Shown: positions 45,201 through 57,200 of the stretch, one piece after another | Layout of the letters: every line of letters starts with the position of its first letter | Position numbering within the stretch: the first letter of the stretch is position 1 | NCBI GenBank assembly: GCA_951812925.1 | Contig: OX638371.1 | Location: 82,903,697 to 82,967,696, forward strand | From: Calliopum simillimum | Taxonomy: Eukaryota; Arthropoda; Insecta; Diptera; Lauxaniidae | DNA: 64,000 bases | Direction: 5' to 3' | Program-made: the position numbers and the translations under genes | The notes under the pieces: generated by a model | Databases searched by the model: none | Told to the model about the DNA's origin: nothing | What the model saw: only the letters and a program-made list of their open reading frames with translations

Positions 45201-48200
45201 TAACTATTTTTTTGATATCATTTTCTTCCATAGTTTAAAACATGATTAAAAATGGACTTTTTTACTGTTCAATCATTCAAACAGCTGCCGAAAATAGGTT
45301 AATAAAGTTAAGAATGAGTACTAATGATTTTTTGAGCACGTTGTAATACACCAAAATTATTTCTCATTTTGGTGTTCGTTGATTTTTGGGGTGTTTTCAG
45401 TTACTCAGAAAAATGTCAGTTCTTACACAGGGGATGATGCTGATCAAATATATATATGCATATGCTTTTCTATACCTGCCACGCCTCCTTCTCTGCGTTA
45501 CAAACGGAAGGACAAGGTGAATATACCCTGAGTGTAGGGTATAATAAAAGACCACAGGAGGATACGAACCTACGACCGCTCGTGTGATAGAATTGCAAAC
45601 TCGTAAGACCATGGACCGATATGGTGAAGAGGTAAAAAATTAGTGTATTTAGCAAACGTTGTTGAAACAGAATTTGATATTAGAATTATATAATTTTGGT
45701 GTGAAATTTATAAAATTTAAACTTTATAACTTTATAAAAAAAAAAAATGTATAAATTATATCAAAAAATTGGAATAGATAAGTTTATAAAAACAAATAGT
45801 AAGGGAATGTATCCGGGTATGAGACGGGTTTTGTTTTTTAAACCATAACTTTTTATTGGTCAAACCGTTTCAGGTGTTTTATATATCGTTCGAAAGAAAT
45901 GCACACAACTTTCCCTTAAAAGGAGTAGAAAGTTATTTCATCACATGCAAAAGTTATGGCCAATTTTCTAAGTAAAAGTTTTTCGCAATTTAAAAAGTTG
46001 TATCCGGGTATGAGATACCTAGAAAAATGCAATGAAAATCTATCTATATATATAAAAATGACTGTGTGTCTGAAGTATTATCACTCAGAAACCATTCGTC
46101 CAATTGAGCTGAAAATTTAGAAATGAGTATATATTAGGTATGGGAATGTTTTTATGCTATACACGAAGTTTTCCGAAGACCACCCGAAGGCTTAATAGTC
46201 AAAACGAAGAATATCTAGGTACACTAGAGGAAAAATATCTATGGCAAGCTTTCAACAAGTTTTAATTGATAGTTTTTTGGAATACCCGAAGTTTGCCGAA
46301 GGTCTCCCGAGGGCTTCATAGTCAAAACGAAGAATATCTAGATAGACGAGAGGGAAAAAATCTATGGCGAACTGTCAACAAGCTTTAAGCGATAGTTTTT
46401 TGTGACACCCGAAGGTTTCCGAAGGTCACCCGAAGGTTTCCGAAGACCACCCGAAGGCTTAGTAGTCAAAACGAAGAATATCTAGGTACACTAGAGGAAA
46501 AACATCTATGGCAAGCTTTCAACAAGTTTTAACTGATAGTTTTTTGTAACACCGAAAGTTTGCCGAAGGTTACCCGAGGGCTTCATAGTCAAAACGAAGA
46601 ATATCTAGGTATACGAAAGGAAAAAAATCTATGGTGAACCATCATTAAACTTTAATTGATAGTTTTTTGGAACACCCGATGGTTCCCGAAGGTCACCCGA
46701 AGGCTTCATAATCAAAACGAAGAATATCTTGGTACACGAGAGGGAAAAAATCTACGGTGAACTATCAACAAACTTTAACTGATAGTTTTTTGGAATACCC
46801 GATGCTTCCCGAAGGTCACCCGATGGCTTCATAGTTAAAACGAAGAATATCTAGATGTACTACAGGAAAAACACCTAAGGCAAACTATCAACAAGCCTTA
46901 ATTGAAGGCTTTTGGGACACTCCAGCTATGCCATTGCCAATTTTTAAGATGGTTTGAAATGAAATTAACTTTCTCAAAATACCTCAATTTTTATTGGTGA
47001 CGTTGCAGTGGCGTAAATCAAAATTTTATCCCTGTGCACTTTCTAAGCTATTGGAAAAAAAATAAAACAAACATGCCTAGCGAAGCGGGCAAAGAAGGCT
47101 AGTATGAAATAAAAACCCAATGACTGTGTAGTAGCACAAGCTTTTATTCATTTTTCGTTGCATTAATATTAATAGGGGAAGGTGGGGAATCGTGGGCCAC
47201 GTTTTTATTTTGTTAAATATCTTCAAAAAAAAAAAAAAATTTTGCAAATCGTAATATGGTATGTTATTCTACATGAAGTTAGGTAACTTTTGACTATTAC
47301 ACTTTCTAACAATTCTTTTGTTTTTTCCGACTTTTCGTGGTTTGAAAAAAATTAGTGTTTTTGCGATTTTCAGTAATGGTGGGGGATCCTGGGCCACCGC
47401 CGTAATTAAGTAAAAATCAAACAATTATGATGCAAAACTTTATTGAATTAGTTGAAATGACAAGTAAAGTTATTTTAATCGACAAAATGAAGAAGAAGGG
47501 TTATGCACGATCAATCAGAATAGCGTGTCATGATAGCTGAAAATTAACAAAGAAATAGGAAAATTTGATACAAAATATGTATTTATTGTTTTATTTATTG
47601 ATTCACAACCTCCATTTTGCACAAAACATCATAAACACAACATGCAAATGTGTATTGATACGAATACTGCCAAAACACAGGTGGCCCACGAAGTGGCTCA
47701 CGATTCCCCTAAAGCTACTTTTTGCAAAGCAACAGCGTGTAATTGACTTGTTGAAGTGTCATGCAAAATTACTTTTGTATTTTGAAAGGCAAAGGTCTAA
47801 CGATAATAAAAAACATATTTACCTGTGTTTTGTCGTAGCAATTCGTCCAAGAATGATGGAAATCAAACACGCAAAAAAAGTTTTGCAGATACTTTTTTTT
47901 GGGCTAGTATTGTACAAAGCAAAAAAACGCGTACGTTTGTCAACAACCAATGTAAAAATAAGTTGAGGCTAAGAGAAAACGATTACAGTTGCATTTAACT
48001 ATTTATCTCGACATACTGCCAAAAGGTGGCGGTGTTTCACGATTCCCCATGTCCCACGATTCCCCACTTTCCCCTATTTGAAAGTTGCACTAGATTTTGG
48101 TTCGAAAGAAAAAATATCCTTATTGTTACAAATTGAGATATGAGACACCTTCAAAAATGCAATTAAAATTAGAAAATATGAAATAACTTTACGTAAATAC

Positions 48201-51200
48201 AAACCTTGATTCATGTATCATTACATACATGTCGATATTTGACAGTTGCACACGATTTGGGTTCGAAAAAAAAGTGTCTCACACCCGGATACATGATGTG
48301 TCTCATATCAGAATACATGACACTTTTTAAGAAAAGCCAAAAAAGAATGCTTTAACCATTTATATTTGCACAAACCCAAATCGTATCACAAAGTAGATAT
48401 AAGTAAAACACTAAACGCTAACGCATGACACTTCCCAATTCCAGTTGATTAAATCCAAAATATAACACTTTGAAACAGATCATAAAAATCTTTTTACAGT
48501 CGAGTTGCGACCAGAGGTGTATAACTTAAATAAGCAATAGATCTTTTCACTTCGGTGTTGGATTAAAAACTTGGACATAGTAAGAGGATAGTTCGACAGT
48601 AGTCAGATTGGCAATATTAATTTTGCATCATAGAAAAAATCGATTGTCACATACCCGGATACATTCCCCTAAAAATAAGTTTATACTTTATCCTCAAATT
48701 TTTTGCTGTGTACTTTAACCAAGTATTACAAAATTCTATATAATAAGTAAATATAGTGATATTGCATTGAAAACTTACATCACAGTCTGATGACAAATTT
48801 AGACCTTGCACAAAATCATTTAGCTAGAAATATATATACAGATTTTGATTATTTTTTTTTTTCAGAAAAAGTAAGTACTCTGGTTATTGAATATTTTTCA
48901 TGACTGCAACGTCGTACAAATAACAGCTATCTCAAAAAGAAGTTTATCAGGAATGTTCTGAATCCCGATTTTGATCGGAATGAAATTAATCTTAAGGTGC
49001 TCTGCTTTTCGATTTTGTCGGTATTATTTTTCACTAAGTCGAATTGAAACCAGAAACCAATTCTGATTCCATTTTATTTTCGAGATTTAGGGCACCTTAA
49101 TATTGATTCCGAATCCGACCGAAATCGGAATTGAGAATATGGATGTAAGTATATGAAAGTATATTAGGGTGACAGTTAAAAACACACTCTCTGGAATTTC
49201 TGACATGCCGCTTCCTCAAAAGACTCGATATTGATTAAAAAAAAAAAATCTGAAAACTTCAGCTCACTATCTCAACTCTAAGACGCGCTTCAAGAGCCTT
49301 CTTTTTTCCAATAAATTTAAAATTTTAAGTGATAGGGATGAAAAAATTTGATTGAAATTTTTTTATGAAAATTTCGTAGTAATTCATATGAGCAAAAATA
49401 AGGCTCTTGGGGCGCTGCTTAGAATCAGCGGACTTTTTTTTATTGATATAGTCTTTTAAGGGGAATAAAAACGGATATTTAAACTATCACCCTAATGTCC
49501 ATATGTATATAGAAATACTTTAAATTCCTGCTATATCAGATAGTAACTTTAGCTAAAAGTTATCTACGATTTTGAAACATTTTCTTCAAGCTAAAATAAA
49601 ACGTTCTTTAATTTGCGTTGCGTTTTACTTACATAGTAATATGGAATATCATTAAATCAAATATAGCAAAAATTAACTTACATTTGTGCTTCGCGGGACC
49701 TGGTTTTAAAAAGAATAAATTAAAATGCATTTCAATTCAAACAACCAAATCTTATATGTACTTATATACAAAAGTCAATTAAAAAAAAAAAAATAAATTT
49801 TACAAAATTTCACGATTACTCTTAAAAGTCTGAAAGTCTGTTTTTATTTTATTACGGTCTAATAAATGTTCAGAATGAGTCGTGTCATATCTCCAATTTT
49901 TCGTCTATATTCAATGTGAATACGATAGAAAGATATAGAACAACGTTCACTAAAGTAAATCCATAAAGTCACGGAATAAATTTATTTTTGTGCCTAATTT
50001 ACTGTATTTTTATAACATTTCTTGTGCATTATCCTTGAGTTTTAAGCACTTTTTGTCTCTTGTGACCCCTCGCGAAATTTTTCATTGAAAGTTTTTCCAA
50101 CATACTTAAACCAATTTTAGTGCAGTTTTTTAAAAAGTGATCAAAAAACACTTAAATATAAAGAAGCCTTAAGATGTTCTAGGAAAATTATCCTTGTATA
50201 ATTTTATTATGATCTTCGGGTTCCTAGATTAATAAAAAATTTTATTTTTTTTTTTATAGTACTTACATTGCATCCTGCATTCTCATCCAGTTGAGATCCA
50301 CCACCTGTTGTATCCTTTTGACAAATACAATATTAATCGAATAAATACACATAAAGTTATATTTATTACAACTATTTTGAAAAATTTCGAAACTTAAGAT
50401 AACGTGAGGCAAAACAACCTGACTGAAAAATGAATTTACAATTTCATCTTTTATATTTTTTTTTAATTTAATAGAATTTAACGAAAATTGGGAAAGGAAA
50501 TGTGTTTCTTGTATTTTGAGTTTTAGCAAAAAAACTGTTTTTTGTTTCAAAAAATTTTAACTACTTCAGGGACTTCTATAGGGCAAACTTTACTGTAGAG
50601 CAATGAGAAAAGTAATATAAATTTAGAAAATTAGTCCCTTTCAAAGGTTCGGGTTGATGATTTACCACCAACAATTTCGTGGTCTTGGAGGTTAGTTCGA
50701 AAAACTGGGAAAAAAACGCTGATTTTTGTCGTATAGATCATCATTCGACCTGCGAGCGGGCCATATTTTCGGGGGTTTTGATCCAAGCCAAGTATGCAGC
50801 CTTTGCTACAAGACCTACCTGGCAATTTTTGATGGACTCGCGGTTTTATTTTGCTTTTTTTTTAAGTGTAGACTATCAAATAGTTTAATTCAGATACCAC
50901 TTGGAAACAGTTAGGAACGTATTTAGAAAGAAAGTAACAATTTTTCTGTTGTTTTAGTACTGCTATTGTATTCAGAATGATTCGTGGAGTGAAAAATTGT
51001 GATATTGGTCTCTGCTCATGCTGGAACTAAAGAATGAAGGCAAAACAATTCGTAAAATTGCAAAAGAGATGAAATGCTCCATAAATAAAGTACATTATTC
51101 TACAGGATCCGCCAAATAACTTTTTTTGTTTCGAAAATTCTACAAAAAAAACCACTGGATATTTTCTCAAATTTCTTTTTCTATTTGAAAACAGGGCGCA

Positions 51201-54200
51201 AAACATCGGCTGTGTGGTACGTAGCTCCGTCCTGTTGAAAGCAAATGTTGCCAATATCCTCTTCTTCAAAATTTGTTCAACATGGCCCGATAACGATCGC
51301 CATTGACAGTAACGGCCACTCCTTGCTCATTTTCGAAGAAAAATGGCCCAATTATGCCTATGGACCGAAATCCGCACCAAACAGTGACTCGTTTTGGGTG
51401 CAGCGGCTTTTCAATGTATGGGTGCAGGTTTTCTGTGCCCCAAATGCGACAATTTTGCTTGTTTACATACCCGCCAAGATCAAAATGAGCTTCATCTGAA
51501 AAGATGATTTTTTTGGCAAAATCGGTACCATGATTTTCAAAGTAATATCGCAATATTTCCCAGCGTTGTTCAAGCGTATACGCAACCATATTCGTTCAGC
51601 GGATGGATAAAACTAATTATCTGTCAAATCAGACATGAGCTAGGTGTTACCATTCACGAAATAAACACTAGTTGAAAAAAAAAAGAAACGTTAGATGGCG
51701 GACCCTGTATTTATTTCGAACGATGGAAAAAAAACTTATTTATCTCATCAAAATACCATAAAATTTTATATCGTAAGTAAATATAGTGATATTGCATTGA
51801 AAACTTACATCCTCACATTCTGATGACAAATCTAGACCTTGCACAAAATTATTAAGCTGAAAATATACATACAGATTTTGATTATTTTTTATTTTTGTTG
51901 CAGAAAAAGTAAATATTTGGGTTATTGAATAATGCAACGTCGTAAAAATAATTAGTACATAACAGGTGTCTGAAAAAGTTTATTTCAATTCCTAATTCGA
52001 TTGGAATCGGAATCAATCCTAAGGTGCACTGCGTTTCGATTTGAACACCATATCGAAATTACGTTTCAGCAAGTTGGATTAAAACCAGAAGCCAATTTTA
52101 TTTTCGAAATGTAGAGCACCTTGAGATGTCTATGTAATATGTATGAATGTATATGAATTCGGAACTTTTAGTGGAGACTATATTTGGCAGAAAACCAATT
52201 TTTCGAAAATAAGTTATTTTACGAAAATGGGCAATCTAAAATACATAAATATATAAAACGTTGCTTTTAGTACAATCATTTGGGAGAATAAAATGATGTT
52301 ACCTGGAAAGTTTTGCGGGATTTTTGCAAATGAGTTATTTTATAGATTTCGATGTGCAATGTTCAGAATTTCAACTTTGCTACCTCGAGTCGTGTTCGCT
52401 CGCGCCGCCGTATTGGAAAAATAGCGTCCAACATTTTTTTTGAATACAAATTACAAATGTATACTGCGCACGGTACAATGCTCAATTTTGAATGATTTTC
52501 AAGACGCGATATCTCATGAACGGTAAGTCGAACGGAAAAACAGTTCGAAGAGACTCTTATAGGGAGTAGAACGTTCTAGAGCTAACCGTTTTGGAGATTT
52601 TTTGAAAAAACTGTTTTTTCCCACATATCAGGTTTGTTATAAAAATATCTCCTAAACTATACATCATCTGAAAAAATATTATGTGTAGATTATAGTGCAA
52701 GTAGTTAGTTCCATATAAACAAATATTATTACTTTAAACGTGTGACTCACCGTTCATGAGTTATCGTAATTTTAAGCGCAACACATCACTGTGCCTACTT
52801 ACAAGCGGCTTTCACAATTTACTAATTTTTTCAAATTTTGAAACAAAACAATTAGAGAGACAATTTTATAGAAAATTTCATAAGCTACAATATTGCGCCA
52901 CAATATTTTTCTACAAATGTAACCGTTAAAGAGATATTTGTAAAAAAATGATTTTGAACGCCATTTTTCCAATATGGCGGCGCGAGCGAACACGATTCGA
53001 GGTAGCAAAGTTGAAATTCTGAACATTGCACATCGAAATCTATAAAATAACTCATTTGCAAAAATCCCGCAAAACTTTCCAGGTAAAACTACCAAATGAC
53101 TGAACTATTTCTGCAAAAAATTTCGGATAATTTTACACGTTTTATTCAAGTAGTGTTTGCAGTCTTAATTTTTTTTTTTTTTTAATATTACTTACATCGC
53201 CTGTTAAGTCTTCGCCCAGCTGAGATCCATCACCTGTTGTATCCTTTTGACAAGGACAATATAAAGCAAATTAATTTACAATTTATTCTCTTATTTTTTA
53301 GATTTTGTAGAATTTCACAAAAAATGGGTAAGGAAGAAATCCCCGTGTATTATAATTGTCAACGAATATATATGTTTTTTTTCTGTAGCTAATACCAAAA
53401 TTATGTTATGGTACCCATGTATAGTGATGGAAAAAATAATAGAAACGCCAGCCGCTTCAAAATATCGAAGGAATTTAAATATTGTTAAAGCAAATAATAT
53501 AAACGCAGCCCACTGTTGAAGTTAGCTTTTTGGTGCATCTGATTTTCCGAAAATTTTGGAAAAAATATCCGCCGCGTATACTAATTCGTCAAGTAAACAA
53601 GGCTTTGTGTTGGAAAAATAATAGAAACGCAATTTAATGTTGCTTTTTATTTTAAATGTAGACCATCAAATAGTTTTATTCAGACACCACTTAGAAACAG
53701 TTATGAAGGTTTTAAGAAAGAAAGGAACAATTTTTCTGTTGTTGTTTTAGTATTGCTATTGTATTCAGAATGAAATATATTGGACCTAAAGTATGAAGGC
53801 AAAACAAGGCGTTAAATCGCGAAAAAGATAAAATGCTCCATAAATAAAGTGCCATATTCCATTTATTTCGAACGATGGTCAAAAAAAAACTAATTTTTCT
53901 CATCAAAATATTGCAAAATTCTATATATGTAGTATGTAAATATAGTGACATTGCATTGAAAACTTACATCTTCACAATCTGATAACAGTCCTTGACGTCG
54001 CGCAAAATCCTCTAACTAGAAATATAAAAACAGATAATTTTAAAACATTTTCTTCAAGTCAAAAAAATTAAAACGGCTAGAGGTGTAAAATTTATTACAA
54101 TAAATTCCTTTAAATGCGTTGCATTTTTCTTAAATAATATAGAATATGATTAATTCAAATAAAATAAGATTTAACTTACATTTGTGCATGGCGAAACCTG

Positions 54201-57200
54201 GGTTGAAAAGGAATAAATTAAAATCCATTTCATATCAAACAATCAACACATATACATACTTATATGTTATAAGTAGAAGATTGAATAAAAAAAAAAAAAA
54301 CAATTTAACTAAAATTCACGAATTCCACTTAGATTCTAATATATGGTGTCAATTGAGAATTTTTTAAAATTTTTCGAACGTATTTAGAGGTTGTCTGCAA
54401 AATCAAGGCCCCTCAGGGTAAGGTAAGGTCATGATATGCCCGAACAAAGCATGCCTGTTGTAAGAGACGACTAAATAGCGTGTGACCAGTCTGAGTGCGA
54501 AAGGGCGTAGCTATCGACAGCGTTGCGCATCGAAAGAAAAACCCACAATGCCCGCAACTAGCACTGACAAGGCGAGTCGATGCCGCCTTAAAATAAACAT
54601 CTTGTCGTAATCCTGAGGCGTCTGATCCAGAGTACAAGAAGAGTTTTCAATATAATAGGGACGCCCTGAAGAACTTTGCAAGAAGGCTAAAGCTGGCTCC
54701 GAACTAAGTATTTCAGGACCTTTGCGGATTATTAATATACATAAGTGCAAATATCTTGGAATCTTTAACCGCAGCTGAATTGCAATACTATATTCTTTCG
54801 GTTAACAAATGCAATATTTTTGCTTAATATATACTTACACAAGAAGGTGGCGGAGATTGACGCAACTGGTTGACTCTGTTAACTAATTGACTGAAACTAG
54901 TGTCATAATGTGTAGGTTTCTATAATAAAAAGAATTCACATATATTTACAAATGTATACATGAAATGCTACACAATAACTGGATCACCAAAATTTTGGTT
55001 GATCGATTATGAATTACTTACGTAGTTTGTTTTTAATGTATATATAACAATATTTATTAAAAAGTTAATTTAAATGAAATTGAAAGTAAAAGTAAAATAG
55101 GTTCATAGTTGATTTTATGTTAATTAATTTTTATTCACTTCTTTTATTCCGTCTTGCTGTTTCGAGTGTATGTCGCCAACTACTGGCTTACGTTCGTTAT
55201 TTTTAAATCGTCGCTTTCTTTCATTTCGTCCATTCAGTGCTGTCTGCTTTATTTATTTTTAGTGTGTTGTCCTGTGTTTCTGTCTTACCCAAATCGTAAG
55301 GATTTGACAAATGGGAACTTTCGAATGATTTCGACTATCGATAGATAGTAACTGAATGAATTTGACTATCGAATGATTTTTTTCGTTCATGAACGATTTT
55401 ACTGAATGATGTTTTCTGGCAAATTCCCTCATTTAGAATTCATATCATTCACTAAAATGAGGTACTAAGGATTTATTTTTTTAGTATAAAATGTATAGCC
55501 GAAAACTTAAGAAAATATGAATTATTTTATTTAAAATTTACTAAATTCACTTAGCTAAGAGATCATTTATTAAGTATATATAATACACGGAGAGAAAAAA
55601 ATGTTCTAAAATCTATCTCAAATCGTTCTTAAATTAAATATTCAGAATTAAGCCCAATATAGCATAAAATCATCCCAAAATACGCACAACTTGTTCGCAA
55701 TTCAAGCTCAAATTTGGGCATAATATAAATTTTGATAATTAAGACCAATTGTACTCAATGCATGCCAGTCAGGAGTATTTACTCTGTTATAAATACCCAA
55801 TTCGACTGTCGAGCAGGAATTATTTAAGCAGTAGATGACATAGTCATATTGAGAATCATAAACACACAGAATAAACACAAATGAAAATTTATTTTTTGAT
55901 AAACAATCACAAAAGGGCTTGAATTAAGCAAAAAATGGGCTTATTTATTTTTTTTGATAAACAAGTACAAAATGGCATGCATTGAGTACAATTGGTCTTA
56001 ATTATCAAAATTTATATTATGCCCAAATTTGAGCTTGAATTGCGACCAAGTTGGGCGTATTTTGGGATGATTTTATGCTATATTGGGCTTAATTCTGAAT
56101 ATTTAATTTAAGAACGATTTGAGCTAGATTTTAGAACATTTTTTTCTCTCCGTGTAAATCAATTAATGTTGCCAATGGCGTCTTCTGTGCATTTTTTGAA
56201 CTTTTTTTAGGTTACGATATTTCGGAGAAAAATAAAGATATCGATATAGATCAGAGTGAGTTTTAAAGAAAAAGAATAGAAATTTTAAAAACTTTACCGA
56301 GTTTTATGATGAACAATTACCTGGTCCTGTCATATAACTTCAAAAGTGGTGAAAAAACCATACATGCCAAAATTTCAGGTTAAAATATCTAAAAATTCAG
56401 AAGCGACAAAGCAATTTCAAAACCAGATTCGGATTTAGCATCAAAAAATACATTAGAACTGACTATTTTTGTTTCTATATATTGATCATTATTTTTTTTG
56501 TACGCAAAAATTAAATTTTTCAATAGAAAGTCAAAAATTTAAGTAAAAATGCAATATATCGTAAACGATATTAGTTAGAATTTTCGAACTTACAGTTTTT
56601 TAATTTACAATTAAGCAGAAAATTTTTTGCATACTAATTTTTTGTATCCAATTTAGTCAAACTTTTTTTTTGGTTTTAGTACAGAGTACCGGGCTTAAAA
56701 AATGTTTTTTTCGGCCCTGGTTTGAAAAAGAGCCGTTCACTTCGATAAAAGAGCTATTTATGTTTCATCTTAAAGTCATTATACACATTTTCCCGAAAAA
56801 ACATTTTGGGTGCAAGCACTTTTTATTTAAAACACATGGGGAGGGGTGTGTATAATTATATACATAATTACGTAAAATTTACAAAATGTTTCTTTTAGGT
56901 TGACAATGAAGTTATAAGCCGGGTATACAATGGGCCCAACTGCGGACTAAATTATGATGGCACGTGTCATCTCCCGTGCTAACCAAACATATAACACTTA
57001 AAAAAGGGGACAGGTTAGCTCTTGATGTAAAAAATACAGCGAAAGTGCGCTCACAATTTTTGTTAGAAATATCGTGAATACAAGGTAGAACAATTTCGAA
57101 GTGGAATTTCGGCATTTGTGATACTTTCGGTAAGACATAGTTTATTTTCTGAATAAAAACTTTGCTAAAAATATCTCACTCCTCTTCAAAACATAGAAAT

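Larger units (their letters stand above)
45802..48669. mobile_element. TA-flanked MITE (TATCCGGGTATGAGAC family) with two nested elements
   Basis: Ends AGGGAATGTATCCGGG and its complement with TA. The core recurs at about 46000, 48140, 48275 and 48310. It contains the Helitron 46039-47102 and the MITE 47175-48074. Confidence 0.7.

Noticed and set aside
47565..47966. 133-codon open frame on the plus strand
   Set aside because: Lies wholly in the non-coding MITE 47175-48074, with no recognisable motif.
52799..53095. 98-codon open frame on the minus strand
   Set aside because: It lies entirely inside the arm of the 52273-53102 hairpin; no family resemblance and no start context.
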